Assembly: GCF_002797755.1 (NCBI RefSeq)
Contig: NZ_PGFI01000012.1
Coordinates: forward strand, 124,001-188,000
Reading direction: 5' to 3'
From: Brevirhabdus pacifica
GTDB taxonomy: Bacteria; Pseudomonadota; Alphaproteobacteria; Rhodobacterales; Rhodobacteraceae
DNA: 64,000 nt
How positions within the stretch are numbered: position 1 is the first letter of the stretch; every line of letters begins with the position of its first letter. Positions 29,779 to 40,966 of the stretch are shown here, piece by piece. The notes beneath the pieces are model-generated. The model was not told the DNA's origin. It was given only the letters and a program-made list of their open reading frames with translations, and ran no database searches. Position numbers and translations under genes: made by a program.

Positions 29779-31467
29779 TCAGGCGGCGACCAGTCTGCTG
29801 ACCAGGACCACGACCTCGGGCTTCTTGCCTATCTCGTCCTGGGCGACCTGGCGGGCGACCTTGCGCACGACCCCCTCGATCGCCTCGTCGTCCGAAACGA
29901 TCTTGTCCGAAGCGCGCTCGAGTGCGGAGTTGACCGCATCCTCGATCTCGTCGACCAGAACGGCGCCATTGCGGCCGCTGTCGGGCAGCCCCTTGATCTC
30001 GGCCCAGGCGTCGCCTGCGATCTCGTCATCCTCGTCGATCAGGATGCCGACGACGATGATGCCGTTCAGCGCCATGCGGATCCGGTCGCGGACCACGCCG
30101 TCAAGCGCGCCGATCATGCGCGCGCCGTCCAGGTAGGTGCGGCCGGTCTCGACATGGTCGACGACGCGGGGCGCCTTGCCGGCCAGGTCCAGCATCGTTC
30201 CGTTGGTGCAGATGGCCGAGGGGATGCCCGCGGCCTCGCCCAGGCGGGCATGTTCGCGCAGGTGGCGATGCTCGCCATGCATGGGGACCAGCATCTTGGG
30301 ATTGATGAGCTGGTGCACCTTCTGCAGGTCGGGGCGGTTGGCGTGGCCCGACACGTGATAGAGGCTGGAGCTGTCGTCGACGACATCGACGCCCATTTCC
30401 GAAAAGGCGTTGATGATGCGGCCGACGCCGATCTCGTTGCCCGGGATGGTCTTCGACGAGAAGAGGAACAGGTCCCCTTCCCGCAGGCTGAGGCCCTGGT
30501 ACTTGCCGCGCGACAGCTGCGCCGAGGCGGCGCGCCTTTCGCCTTGGCTGCCGGTAACGATCAACATGACCTTCTCGCGCGGCATGTCGCGGGCCTCCTC
30601 GGCCGAGATGACGGGCGGGAAGTTGGTGACGACGCCGCTTTCGACGCCGGCCTCGATCATGCGGCGCATGGCCCGGCCCAGCAGCACGACCGAGCGGCCG
30701 GCGGCGCGGCCGGCATCGGCCAGGGTCTGAAGCCGCGCGATGTTCGAGGCGAAGGTCGTGGCGACCACCATGTTCTTGGCCTCGGACACCAGGCGGGTGA
30801 TCTCGGGGCCGACAGTGGCCTCGGAGCGCCCGGAATGGGGAGTGAAGACGTTGGTCGAGTCGCAGATCAGCGCCTGTACGCCCGGGGCGGCGACGGCCTC
30901 CCAGAGGTTGGGGTCGTAGGGATCGCCGATGATCGGGGTCGGATCCAGCTTGAAGTCGCCCGTGTGCACGACCCGGCCGGCGGGCGTGTCGATCACCAGG
31001 CCCGAGGCCTCGGGGATGGAATGGGGAACCGGCATGAAGCCCACGCGCAGCGGACCAAGATCAACCATTGCGGGAAATGACTCGAGCTCGCGGATGACCG
31101 AAACGTCGCGGCCGTGCTCTTCCATCTTGCGGCGCGCGATGTTGGCGGTGAAGCGGCGGCAATAGACCTTCTTGCCCAGGCGGGGCCACAGGTGGGCCAG
31201 GCCGCCGATGTGGTCCTCGTGGGCGTGGGTGATGAAGATCGCCTCGATGCGGTCGACGTTCTCCTCCAGCCAGGCGATGTCGGGCATGATGAGGTCCACG
31301 CCGGGCGTGCCCTCCATGTCCGGGAACGTCACGCCGAGATCCACCACGATGAGGCGCTCGCGCCCTGCCGGGCCATACCCGAACACATAGCAGTTCATCC
31401 CGATTTCACCGGCCCCCCCGAGCGGAAGGAAGATCAGTCGGCCGTTGTCGGTTTTCTTTCTGCTCAT
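29779..31467 (-). CDS. rnj: Ribonuclease J
   Basis: RNase J is a metallo-beta-lactamase/beta-CASP nuclease with 5'-exo and endo activity on RNA; in alphaproteobacteria it takes part in rRNA and mRNA maturation. It has 562 residues. The zinc motif H81-A-H83-E-D85-H86 sits in FITHAHEDHIGGL, GGAGEIGMN precedes it, and the beta-CASP part has SNIARLQT and MHGEHRHLREHA. The ATG overlaps the coaX stop (ATGA). It is the last gene of the nuo-birA-coaX-rnj array. Confidence 0.95.
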   Translation of the reverse strand: MSRKKTDNGRLIFLPLGGAGEIGMNCYVFGYGPAGRERLIVVDLGVTFPDMEGTPGVDLIMPDIAWLEENVDRIEAIFITHAHEDHIGGLAHLWPRLGKKVYCRRFTANIARRKMEEHGRDVSVIRELESFPAMVDLGPLRVGFMPVPHSIPEASGLVIDTPAGRVVHTGDFKLDPTPIIGDPYDPNLWEAVAAPGVQALICDSTNVFTPHSGRSEATVGPEITRLVSEAKNMVVATTFASNIARLQTLADAGRAAGRSVVLLGRAMRRMIEAGVESGVVTNFPPVISAEEARDMPREKVMLIVTGSQGERRAASAQLSRGKYQGLSLREGDLFLFSSKTIPGNEIGVGRIINAFSEMGVDVVDDSSSLYHVSGHANRPDLQKVHQLINPKMLVPMHGEHRHLREHARLGEAAGIPSAICTNGTMLDLAGKAPRVVDHVETGRTYLDGARMIGALDGVVRDRIRMALNGIIVVGILIDEDDEIAGDAWAEIKGLPDSGRNGAVLVDEIEDAVNSALERASDKIVSDDEAIEGVVRKVARQVAQDEIGKKPEVVVLVSRLVAA

Positions 31468-32243
31468 GATGCAGGGTTGTCCTTGTTGTATTTGTTGATG
31501 ACGGTCAGGCCGTGCATCGTCAGGTTGTCCTCGAAGGCGTCAAATAGCGTATCGCCCTGTTGAAACAATGGTGCAAGCCCACCGGTTGCAATCACCTTCA
31601 TCGGACGGTCGCGTTCTTCGCGTATTTTCGAGCAGATTCCACCGATCAGGCCGACGTATCCCCAGAACACCCCCGACTGCATGCATTCGACCGTATTGGT
31701 GCCCACGACCTTCTCGGGGCGGGTGACATCCACATGCGGCAGGGCCGCCGCCGCCAGGTGCAGCGCCTCGAGGCTGAGGTTGACGCCGGGCGCGATCACC
31801 CCGCCGATATAGGCGCCGTCGGCGGCCACCACGTCGAAGGTGGTTGCGGTGCCGAAATCCACAACGATCAGGTCCCCGCCATGCAGGTCATACCCCGCCA
31901 CCGTGTTCACCAGCCGGTCGGGTCCGACCTGCGTGCCCGCATCGACCCGCACGTCCACAGGCAGGCGGCACTCGGGTTTGCCGACGACCAGAGGGCGGCA
32001 TCCGAAGTAACGATCGGCGAACACCCGCAGGTTGAAAACCACTCGGGGCACGGTGGTGGAAACGATGACCTCGTCGATATCGACGTTGACGCCGGTGAGG
32101 TTCATCAGCGTCGTCAGCCAGACGTAATACTGATCCGCCGTGCGCTGATGCATGGTCGCGGTGCGCCAGGTGGCGAGGAACTTCTCGCCGTCCCAGATCG
32201 AGAAGACGGTGTTGGTGTTGCCGCAGTCGATGGCCAGAAGCAT
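31464..32243 (-). CDS. coaX: Type III pantothenate kinase
   Basis: CoaX phosphorylates pantothenate, the first step of coenzyme A synthesis. It has 259 residues. The N-terminal phosphate loop is LLAIDCGNTNTVFSIWDG; the family residues GPDRLVN and VDFGTATTFDVV follow, and GVIAPGVNLSLEALH completes the site. The start at 32243 brings AIDCGNTN to the N-terminus as in other CoaX proteins. It lies 11 bases after birA and overlaps rnj by 4 bases. Confidence 0.95.
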   Translation of the reverse strand: MLLAIDCGNTNTVFSIWDGEKFLATWRTATMHQRTADQYYVWLTTLMNLTGVNVDIDEVIVSTTVPRVVFNLRVFADRYFGCRPLVVGKPECRLPVDVRVDAGTQVGPDRLVNTVAGYDLHGGDLIVVDFGTATTFDVVAADGAYIGGVIAPGVNLSLEALHLAAAALPHVDVTRPEKVVGTNTVECMQSGVFWGYVGLIGGICSKIREERDRPMKVIATGGLAPLFQQGDTLFDAFEDNLTMHGLTVINKYNKDNPAS

Positions 32244-32254
32244 GCCTGCCTCCT

Positions 32255-33013
32255 TCAGAAATGGATCTCGGCCGCCGGTATCGCCTGGCGACCGCGCGCC
32301 GTGACCAGGATCAGCGCGCCGCTGTCGTCGATGGTCTCGAACCGCCCTTCCCAGCTGTCGCGGCCGGTGCGGGCGGTGACGGTCTCGCCCAGACGGGCGG
32401 CGTTTTGCAACCATGCCTCGCGCACCGGCGCGAAACCATAGGTGGTAAGGCGGCTCTCCCACATAGCATAGGCGGGGGCAAGTTGGTCCAGAAACTCTTC
32501 CGGCGTCAGGCAGGCGCCGGTTTCCGACATCAGCGAGACGGGCGCAACCGCGCCGGGCTCGACCTCGGCCCGGTCGGGGGCCATCCGCAGATTGACGCCG
32601 ACGCCCACCGCCAATGCCCAGGGGGTGCCGCCCCCGGTCAGCGTCTCAAGCAGGATACCCGCCACCTTGCCGCCGTTCAGCAGCACGTCGTTGGGCCATT
32701 TCAGGGCGAAGGATCCGGGCCTGCCGGTGACGGCGACGAAGGCGTCGCGCAGGGCCAGCGCCGCCACGAAGGACCGCAGGGCCAGCCGTTCGGGCGGCTC
32801 GTCGGGGCGGCTGACCAAGGTGGCGGCGAAATTGCCGGCCGGGTTCTGCCAGGGCCGGCCGCGCCGCCCCCGGGCCGCCGTCTGTTCCCGCGCCAGGATC
32901 CAGGTCGGTCCGGCCAGTTCGGGCGCCAGGCGGGCGGCCTCGGCGTTGGTGCTGTCCAGCGTGTCGTAGATCCGGCGCCCGACGCCGGTGGGCCAGCCGC
33001 TGTCAGCGGCCAA
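32255..33013 (-). CDS. birA: Biotin--acetyl-CoA-carboxylase ligase (short BirA)
   Basis: BirA joins biotin to the lysine of carboxylase carrier domains. The 252-residue protein has the catalytic domain only: [16 protein letters not shown], the biotinyl-AMP loop [14 protein letters not shown], then [20 protein letters not shown]. It lacks the N-terminal helix-turn-helix of E. coli BirA, so it should not be a repressor. Its start overlaps the nuoN end by 11 bases. A biotin-dependent carboxylase (LiuD) encoded in this window is a plausible substrate. Confidence 0.94.
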   Translation of the reverse strand: MAADSGWPTGVGRRIYDTLDSTNAEAARLAPELAGPTWILAREQTAARGRRGRPWQNPAGNFAATLVSRPDEPPERLALRSFVAALALRDAFVAVTGRPGSFALKWPNDVLLNGGKVAGILLETLTGGGTPWALAVGVGVNLRMAPDRAEVEPGAVAPVSLMSETGACLTPEEFLDQLAPAYAMWESRLTTYGFAPVREAWLQNAARLGETVTARTGRDSWEGRFETIDDSGALILVTARGRQAIPAAEIHF

Positions 33014-34442
33014 CGAGCGCCTCGGCGGCCATGGCAGCCATCCCGTCGATGCCGAAAAGGTTCACCACCCCCAGCACCATGAACGCGGCCGAGGCCATCA
33101 GCGCCAGCCAGTTGACCGGGGTCATCGAACGGTCCAGCGCCTCGCCCTCCTCGCCGAAATACATGTAGAACACGATCCGCAGGTAGTAGAAGGCGGCGAC
33201 CACCGAGGCCAGCGCGCCGGCCACGGCCAGCCAGGTCAGGTCGGCGTCGACGGCGGCGGTCAGCACGTAGAACTTGGCGAAGAAGCCAACCAGCGGCGGG
33301 ATGCCGGCCAGCGAGAACATCAGCACCAGCAGCGCCAGCGCGCGCAGCGGCTCCTGCTTGGAATACTGGTTCAGGGCGCGGATGTCGGTCACGGGTTCGC
33401 CATCGCGCTCCATCGACATGATGAAGGCGAAGGTGCCGATGTTCATGGTGACGTAGATCACCATGTAGATCAGCATGGCCTGGACGCCCGCGACGGTGCC
33501 GGCGGCCAGCCCCATCAGGGCAAAGCCCATGTGGCTGATCGAGGAATAGGCCATCAGGCGCTTGATGTTGCGCTGACCGATGGCGGCCACGGCGCCGATG
33601 ACCATCGACAGCACCGACAGGAAGGCCACGATCTGGGTCCAGTCGCCGACCGCCCCGCCAAAGGCGTCATGGGCGACACGGGCGAAAAGCGCCATGGCCG
33701 CGACCTTGGGGGCGGTGGCGAAGAAGGCGGTGACCGGCGTCGGCGAGCCTTCGTAGACATCCGGCGTCCACATGTGGAACGGCGCGGCCGAGACCTTGAA
33801 CGCCAGGCCCACGCTGAGGAACACCAGGCCGAAAAGCAGACCCAGCGGCAGCTGACCGGTGACGGCCGCGGTGATGCCGGTGAAAAGCGTCGTGCCCGCG
33901 AAGCCGTAAATCAGCGAGGCGCCGTAAAGCAGCAGGCCCGAGCTGAGCGCGCCCAGCACGAAATACTTCAGCCCCGCCTCGGTCGAGCGGGTGCTGTCGC
34001 GATGGATCGAGGCCACCACGTAAAGCGCCAGCGACTGAAGCTCCAGCCCCATGTAGAGGGCCATCAGGTCCCCAGCCGAGACCATCATCATCATCCCCAC
34101 CACCGACAGCGCCAGCAGCAGCGGATATTCGAAGCGCATGATCTCCAGCCGCTCCAGCATGCGCTGGCTCATCACAAGGATGGCGGCGGCCGACAGCAGG
34201 ATCAGGACCTTGGCGAACCGCGCGAAGCCGTCGTCGATGAAGGCACCGCCGAAGGCCTGGCGGCTGCCCCCCCCGCCGACGCCGATCCAGAAGGCCAGCA
34301 GCGCGAAGACACCCGCGGTCACCCACAGCACCAGCGGCGCCACCCGGTCCTTGCCGGTATAGACCGCCACCAGCAGTGCCAGCATGGCATAGACCGCCAG
34401 GACAACCTCGGGCAGGACGATGGAAAGGTCAGCTTGGATCAT
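33003..34442 (-). CDS. nuoN: NADH-quinone oxidoreductase subunit N
   Basis: NuoN is one of three antiporter-like proton-pumping subunits in the membrane arm of complex I. It has 479 residues and 14 or so helices. Family stretches are [20 protein letters not shown] and [20 protein letters not shown]. The Lys in FKVSAAPFH and the Glu in [12 protein letters not shown] are the conserved proton-path residues. It is the last nuo gene, followed by birA. Confidence 0.97.
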   Translation of the reverse strand: MIQADLSIVLPEVVLAVYAMLALLVAVYTGKDRVAPLVLWVTAGVFALLAFWIGVGGGGSRQAFGGAFIDDGFARFAKVLILLSAAAILVMSQRMLERLEIMRFEYPLLLALSVVGMMMMVSAGDLMALYMGLELQSLALYVVASIHRDSTRSTEAGLKYFVLGALSSGLLLYGASLIYGFAGTTLFTGITAAVTGQLPLGLLFGLVFLSVGLAFKVSAAPFHMWTPDVYEGSPTPVTAFFATAPKVAAMALFARVAHDAFGGAVGDWTQIVAFLSVLSMVIGAVAAIGQRNIKRLMAYSSISHMGFALMGLAAGTVAGVQAMLIYMVIYVTMNIGTFAFIMSMERDGEPVTDIRALNQYSKQEPLRALALLVLMFSLAGIPPLVGFFAKFYVLTAAVDADLTWLAVAGALASVVAAFYYLRIVFYMYFGEEGEALDRSMTPVNWLALMASAAFMVLGVVNLFGIDGMAAMAAEALVGR

Positions 34443-34453
34443 GGATCACGCCT

Positions 34454-35992
<1,539 letters not shown>

Positions 35993-36004
35993 TCTTGTCT
36001 TTCC

Positions 36005-38179
36005 TCAACCGATCGCGAACCAGGTGATGAGGGCGGCAAGCCCGATCACCATGGCGAATGCGTAGTGGAACAGGTAACCCGACTGCGCCCGACCGGCGAG
36101 CCGTGTGAAATAGGGCACGATCCCCATTGCCACCCCGTTGATCGAACCGTCGATGACGTTGCCGTCGCCGCGCTTCCACAGGGTTGCGCCCAGCCATTTG
36201 GCCGGCCCCACGAACAGGAACTGGTAGATCTCGTCGAAATACCACTTGTTCAGCAGGAAGTTGTAGAGCGGGCGCTGGCTTGCCGCGAGGCGTCCGGGCA
36301 CATCCGGGCGCAGGATGTACATCCAGAACGCCAGGCCCAGGCCCAGAAGCATCGCGATGAAGGGGCTGACCTTGACCCAGGCCGGGGCATGGTGGGCCGC
36401 GTCCAGCACGTCGTTGTCGGCGCCGATGTAGATCGCACCATCGCCCGGAAGCGCGCCATGCCCGCCCTCGTCGACGGCGGCGGCGGCATCGGCGCTCTCG
36501 GAATGAGCAGCCTCCGCACCCGCTTCCTCGGCGACAGGCTCGGTCACGGCACGGGCCGCGCCCTCGGCGTCACCCTGGGCCAGTTCACGGGTGGCGTCCA
36601 TCACCCCCTCGCCGTGGCCCGCGTCGGCCACCAGGCTGGCGGCCGCGCCGATGCCGAAGAACTTCTCGATATCCTCGTGGCTGCCGAAGAAGCCCTTGAA
36701 GAAGACCATGCCCGACAGGATCGCGCCGATGGCCAGAACGCCCAGCGGCACCAGCATCACCCGGGGGCTTTCGTGGGCATGCTCATGGGTGTGGCGGTTG
36801 CCGCGCGCCTCGCCGAAGAAGGTCATGAACATCAGCCGCCAGCTGTAGAAGCTGGTCATGGCCGCCGCGATCACCAGCAGCCAGAAGGCATAGGTGCCCG
36901 CGCCGGTGTGCGCGCCAAAGGCGCTTTCGATGATGGCGTCCTTGGACAGGAAGCCGGCGAAACCGATATGGGTCAGCGGGATGCCGACCCCGGTGATGGC
37001 CAGCGTGCCGATCATCATCGCCCAATAGGTATAGGGCAGCTTGTGGCGCAGCCCGCCGTAATTGCGCATGTCCTGCTCGTGATGCATCCCGTGGATGACC
37101 GAGCCTGCGCCCAGAAACAGCATCGCCTTGAAGAAGGCGTGGGTCAGAAGGTGGAACATCGCCGCCGAATAGACGCCGACGCCGGCGGCCACGAACATGT
37201 AGCCAAGCTGCGACATGGTCGAATAGGCGATCACCCGTTTGATGTCGTTCTGTACAAGGCCGATGGTGGCCGCCACGAAGGCGGTCGAGGCTCCGACCAC
37301 CACGATGAAGGTCTTGGCGTCGGGGGCAAATTCCAGCAGCGGCGACATGCGGCTGACCAGAAAGACGCCCGCCGTGACCATCGTGGCCGCGTGGATCAGC
37401 GCCGACACCGGGGTCGGGCCTTCCATCGCGTCAGGCAGCCAGGTGTGCAGGAAAAGCTGGGCCGATTTGCCCATCGCGCCGATGAAAAGCAGCACGCCGA
37501 TCAGGTTGGCGGCGTTCCACTCGGTCCACAGGAAGCTGATCTGCGTCTCCGCGATCTGCGGGGCAGCGGCGAAGATGTCGTCGAAATCGATGCTGTCGAC
37601 CAGGAAGAAGAGGCCGAAGATGCCCAACGCAAAGCCGAAGTCGCCGACCCGGTTGACCACGAATGCCTTGATGGCGGCCGCGTTGGCCGAGGGCTTGCGG
37701 TAGTAGAAACCGATCAGCAGGTAAGACGCGACGCCCACCCCTTCCCAGCCAAAGAACATCTGGACAAGGTTGTCCGAGGTCACGAGCGCCAGCATGGCGA
37801 AGGTGAAGAACGACAGATAGGCGAAGAACCGGGGGCGATAGACCTCGCCCTCGCGGAAATTCTCGTCATGGGCCATGTAGCCGAAGCTGTAGAGATGCAC
37901 GAGGCTCGAGACCGTGGTGATCACGATCAGCATGATCGCCGTCAGCCGGTCCAGCCGGATCGCCCAGTCGGTGGCAAGGCTGCCCGACTCGATCCAGCGC
38001 ATGATCTGGACCTGCTCGGTCACGCCGTCGTGGCCGAGGAAGACGATCCACGACAAAAGCGCCGCCAGGAACAGAAGGCCGGTGGCGGTCCATTGCGCCG
38101 CTGTCTGCCCGATCAGGCGCCAGCCGAAGCCGCAGATGATCGCGCCCACCAGAGGGGCGAAAAGGATGATGCTTGCCAT
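36005..38179 (-). CDS. nuoL: NADH-quinone oxidoreductase subunit L
   Basis: NuoL is the distal proton-pumping subunit, whose long C-terminal lateral helix runs along the membrane arm. It has 724 residues against about 610 in E. coli. Core features are [40 protein letters not shown] and [20 protein letters not shown]. The extra length includes an Ala/Glu/Asp-rich, non-membrane insertion at about residues 520-595, before a helix starting near [15 protein letters not shown]. Such insertions are seen in other alphaproteobacterial NuoL proteins. Confidence 0.96.
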   Translation of the reverse strand: MASIILFAPLVGAIICGFGWRLIGQTAAQWTATGLLFLAALLSWIVFLGHDGVTEQVQIMRWIESGSLATDWAIRLDRLTAIMLIVITTVSSLVHLYSFGYMAHDENFREGEVYRPRFFAYLSFFTFAMLALVTSDNLVQMFFGWEGVGVASYLLIGFYYRKPSANAAAIKAFVVNRVGDFGFALGIFGLFFLVDSIDFDDIFAAAPQIAETQISFLWTEWNAANLIGVLLFIGAMGKSAQLFLHTWLPDAMEGPTPVSALIHAATMVTAGVFLVSRMSPLLEFAPDAKTFIVVVGASTAFVAATIGLVQNDIKRVIAYSTMSQLGYMFVAAGVGVYSAAMFHLLTHAFFKAMLFLGAGSVIHGMHHEQDMRNYGGLRHKLPYTYWAMMIGTLAITGVGIPLTHIGFAGFLSKDAIIESAFGAHTGAGTYAFWLLVIAAAMTSFYSWRLMFMTFFGEARGNRHTHEHAHESPRVMLVPLGVLAIGAILSGMVFFKGFFGSHEDIEKFFGIGAAASLVADAGHGEGVMDATRELAQGDAEGAARAVTEPVAEEAGAEAAHSESADAAAAVDEGGHGALPGDGAIYIGADNDVLDAAHHAPAWVKVSPFIAMLLGLGLAFWMYILRPDVPGRLAASQRPLYNFLLNKWYFDEIYQFLFVGPAKWLGATLWKRGDGNVIDGSINGVAMGIVPYFTRLAGRAQSGYLFHYAFAMVIGLAALITWFAIG

Positions 38180-38183
38180 GTCC

Positions 38184-38489
38184 TCAGCCCTTCATCACGT
38201 TGACGTCTTCGACGTCGATGGTGCCGCGGTTGCGGAAGAAACAGACCAGGATGGCCAGCCCGATCGCCGCCTCGGCGGCGGCGACCGTCAGGACGAACAG
38301 GGTGAACACCTGCCCCGCCAGATCGTTCAGGAACGCCGAGAAGGCGACGAAGTTGATGTTCACCGCCAGCAGCATCAGCTCGATCGACATCAGGATGATG
38401 ATGACGTTCTTGCGGTTCAGGAAGATCCCGAAAATGCCGATGACGAACAAGGCCGCCGCAACGGTCAGGTAGTGTTCCAGTCCGATCAT
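38184..38489 (-). CDS. nuoK: NADH-quinone oxidoreductase subunit K
   Basis: NuoK is a three-helix subunit of the complex I membrane arm. It has 101 residues, the usual length. It begins [20 protein letters not shown] and has the two conserved membrane glutamates in [15 protein letters not shown] and [11 protein letters not shown]. It lies 4 bases upstream of nuoL. Confidence 0.97.
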   Translation of the reverse strand: MIGLEHYLTVAAALFVIGIFGIFLNRKNVIIILMSIELMLLAVNINFVAFSAFLNDLAGQVFTLFVLTVAAAEAAIGLAILVCFFRNRGTIDVEDVNVMKG

Positions 38490-38513
38490 GTCTGTCCCCT
38501 CGGATATGGCGGC

Positions 38514-38585
38514 TTAAAGGAAACCGTAACCGCCGATTAGGATCACGAGCACGACGATGACGACTATGAGAGTGGTCCGCGACAT
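38514..38585 (-). CDS. Predicted 23-residue membrane peptide between nuoJ and nuoK
   Basis: A complete short frame begins ATG at 38585 and ends TAA at 38514. The product is a basic start (MSRTT) followed by one hydrophobic helix (LIVVIVVLVILIGGYGFL). The ATG is preceded by GGAAGGAAG with a spacing of about 7 bases, a better ribosome site than most neighbours have. It fills part of the 210-base nuoJ-nuoK gap, larger than most gaps in the array. It could be an assembly or accessory peptide for complex I. No family is recognised and expression is unproven, but the SD plus single-helix design is hard to dismiss. Confidence 0.55.
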   Translation of the reverse strand: MSRTTLIVVIVVLVILIGGYGFL

Positions 38586-38699
38586 TGGTTTCTTCCTTCC
38601 CTGATGCGCCCCGGGGGAATTCCCGGTCCGCTGACTTCCCGGCTGACGCCGGAAGATTTCGTTACCCCCGCAGGCGGCCTGGCCGGCCCGCGGAACGCG

Positions 38700-39317
38700 T
38701 TACTGCAACCCCTGCCCCGGCTTGACGTCGCGCAGCTCCATCGCCTCGGCCGGATCGCGGTAGATCTGGGCCAGGATGTTCTGACGCTTGACGTTGGTGC
38801 GGTGGCGCAGGGTCAGCACGATCGCCCCCACCATCGCCACCAGCAGGATCAGGCCGGCGGCCTGAAAGAGATAGATGTACTTGGTGTAGACCAGCAGACC
38901 CAGTGCGGCGGTGTTGTGCACCTCGTTGAGGTCGGGCGTCACCGCGCCGCGCAGGGCCTGAGCCTGGTCGGCGAAGGTCCAGCTACCGAAGACCAGCCCC
39001 AGCTCCATCAGCAGCACGACCCCGATCAGCAGGCCCAGCGGCATGTAGCGGGCCATCTCGGCCTTCAGCTCGGCAAAGTCCACGTCCAGCATCATCACGA
39101 CGAAGAGGAACAGGACAGCGACCGCGCCGACATAGACGATGACCAGCAGCATGGCGACGAACTCGGCCCCCAGCAGAACGAACAGCCCCGCCGACGACAG
39201 AAAGGCCAGGATCAGCCACAGCACCGAGTGCACGGGGTTGCGGGCAAGGACCGTCATCAGGCCGCCCGTGATCACCGTGATGGCGAAGAGGTAGAATGCA
39301 AAATCCGCGACGCTCAT
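38700..39317 (-). CDS. nuoJ: NADH-quinone oxidoreductase subunit J
   Basis: NuoJ is a five-helix subunit in the complex I membrane arm whose third helix carries a pi-bulge near the conserved Tyr-Val-Gly-Ala. It has 205 residues. The hallmark [18 protein letters not shown] is present, after [14 protein letters not shown]. The start at 39317 overlaps the stop of the preceding CMD-family gene by 4 bases. Confidence 0.96.
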   Translation of the reverse strand: MSVADFAFYLFAITVITGGLMTVLARNPVHSVLWLILAFLSSAGLFVLLGAEFVAMLLVIVYVGAVAVLFLFVVMMLDVDFAELKAEMARYMPLGLLIGVVLLMELGLVFGSWTFADQAQALRGAVTPDLNEVHNTAALGLLVYTKYIYLFQAAGLILLVAMVGAIVLTLRHRTNVKRQNILAQIYRDPAEAMELRDVKPGQGLQ

Positions 39318-39721
39318 GTCTGTTTCTCCCCGTCCGCATCAATGACCTCGCGGGCCAGTTCCATCGCCTTGCCCATCGCGGGCAGGCCGCCGAAGACGCC
39401 CATCATCGCGATCGTCTCGGCCACTTCCTGTTTCGTCGCCCCCGCTTCCAGCGCGTGGCGCACGGTCATGCGGATCTGCGCCTCGGCCTGGGCGCCCAGC
39501 ACCGTCAGCCCGGCCAGAGTCAGCAGCAGCCGCGTCTTGGCGTCCAGCCCCTCGGGGTTGAAGGTGCGACCCATGAAGGTCTCCATCATCTCCCGGGGCA
39601 TGGTGGGCCACATGGCCTCCATCCCCTTGGGGGTGAGGCCCTCGAACGCGGGATTGATCTGACGGGCCATCTCCTGGCCCATCTTCATCATCTCCTCGAA
39701 GGGGTTTGCCGGCTTGCTCAT
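39314..39721 (-). CDS. Carboxymuconolactone decarboxylase-family protein in nuo operon
   Basis: This 135-residue helical protein has the CMD/AhpD-like pattern: [20 protein letters not shown], then [19 protein letters not shown]. The AhpD CxxC redox pair is absent, so peroxidase partner activity is unlikely. True CMDs act in aromatic degradation, for which there is no context here. Its start overlaps the nuoI stop and its stop overlaps the nuoJ start (4 bases each), so it is translationally wired into complex I expression. The start at 39721 fits both overlap and family. Confidence 0.85.
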   Translation of the reverse strand: MSKPANPFEEMMKMGQEMARQINPAFEGLTPKGMEAMWPTMPREMMETFMGRTFNPEGLDAKTRLLLTLAGLTVLGAQAEAQIRMTVRHALEAGATKQEVAETIAMMGVFGGLPAMGKAMELAREVIDADGEKQT

Positions 39722-40203
39722 CTGTAGGGCGCGTCCGTTGCAAGGTTGCGGGCGATCTCGGCTTCCCAGCGGTCGCCGTTCTCCAGCAGCTTTTCCTTGT
39801 TGTAGTAAAGCTCTTCGCGGGTCTCGGTGGCGAATTCGAAATTCGGCCCCTCGACGATGGCATCGACCGGGCAGGCTTCCTGGCAGAAACCGCAATAGAT
39901 GCACTTGGTCATGTCGATGTCATACCGCGTGGTGCGGCGGCTGCCATCCTCGCGCGGCTCGGCGTCGATGGTGATGGCCTGCGCCGGGCAGATCGCCTCA
40001 CACAGTTTGCACGCGATGCAGCGCTCTTCGCCATTGGGATAGCGGCGCAGCGCATGCTCGCCCCGGAAGCGCGGGCTGAGGGGGCCCTTTTCGTGCGGGT
40101 AGTTCAGCGTGGCCTTCGGAGCGAAGAAATATTTGAACCCCAGCCCGAACCCCTTGATGAAGTCGAACAGCAGGAAATACTTGGCGGCGCGGGTGATGTT
40201 CAT
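39718..40203 (-). CDS. nuoI: NADH-quinone oxidoreductase subunit I
   Basis: NuoI carries clusters N6a and N6b that pass electrons to NuoB. It has 161 residues with two ferredoxin-type [4Fe-4S] motifs: C62-x2-C65-x2-C68-x3-C72 and C101-x2-C104-x2-C107-x3-C111. The start at 40203 ([10 protein letters not shown]) forms an ATGA overlap with the methyltransferase stop, which favours it over an in-frame GTG at 40215. The downstream CMD gene overlaps its stop in turn. Confidence 0.96.
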   Translation of the reverse strand: MNITRAAKYFLLFDFIKGFGLGFKYFFAPKATLNYPHEKGPLSPRFRGEHALRRYPNGEERCIACKLCEAICPAQAITIDAEPREDGSRRTTRYDIDMTKCIYCGFCQEACPVDAIVEGPNFEFATETREELYYNKEKLLENGDRWEAEIARNLATDAPYR

Positions 40204-40964
40204 GAGGAGGCCCACCGTTTCTCGTAGTCACTTTGCAGCGCCTTGCCCGTGGCGGACCCATCGTCCGCAGCGGCCGCCGACGCGGGTTTCTCGACGTCAT
40301 AGCACATCAGCAGACGCGAGGCGGGCATCCGCCCCAGCGCAACCGACCCGATGTCGAACTGAATCCGGTGCCCCGCCTCGCGGGTGTCCACCAGATCGCG
40401 GTTGAACCAGCCCTTGGGGGCGGCGACGCGGCAGTCATGCACGATGAAGCCGCGGGTCGATTTCCAGTAGGTCCAGACCAGCTCGGGAGAGAACTGGTAG
40501 AAGCCGTGCCCGGGATAGCCGTTGAACGGCGTGAAGGACAGGAACCGTCCGCCCGGCGCCAACATCTGGGCCACGTTGTCCATCGCCTGCGCCACGTCGA
40601 AGACATGTTCCAGCGTGCCACCGTCGACGATCAGACCGAACTGGCCCTTCATCTCGTCGGGCACCGGCTCGTTCAGATCGTGGACAAGGCTTGCCCCCTC
40701 GAAGGGGGATGCGTCCAGCGCCTCGACCTCGCCCAGGCCAAGCTGACGGAACATGGTTTCCGAATAGCGGTCGGGCTGGGCATAGTTGCGGATGTCGTCC
40801 TTGATCCCTGCGGCCTTGAGGGCCTGGGTGAAATGGGTCCGGCCGATCCACCGGTCGGCCCGCAGGTCGAACTTCTGCCGCCCCAGCATCAGCGTGCGGC
40901 CGGGCGGGGTGAAGTCCCGCGACAGCTTGGCTAGCTGAAGGAAGCTGGAATAGTTGATCCCCAT
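40200..40964 (-). CDS. SAM-dependent methyltransferase-like protein between nuoH and nuoI
   Basis: This 254-residue class I methyltransferase-fold protein starts [18 protein letters not shown]. The second half of the fold is clear: [20 protein letters not shown] and then [20 protein letters not shown], as in methyltransferases of polysaccharide and natural-product clusters. Motif I (GxGxG) is not evident; in its place is [14 protein letters not shown], so SAM binding is not certain. It lies 2 bases after nuoH and overlaps nuoI by 4, embedding it fully in complex I expression. I know no complex I subunit of this type. Candidate targets are a complex I subunit, a quinone or a surface glycan. 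Confidence 0.8.
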   Translation of the reverse strand: MGINYSSFLQLAKLSRDFTPPGRTLMLGRQKFDLRADRWIGRTHFTQALKAAGIKDDIRNYAQPDRYSETMFRQLGLGEVEALDASPFEGASLVHDLNEPVPDEMKGQFGLIVDGGTLEHVFDVAQAMDNVAQMLAPGGRFLSFTPFNGYPGHGFYQFSPELVWTYWKSTRGFIVHDCRVAAPKGWFNRDLVDTREAGHRIQFDIGSVALGRMPASRLLMCYDVEKPASAAAADDGSATGKALQSDYEKRWASS

Positions 40965-40966
40965 TC

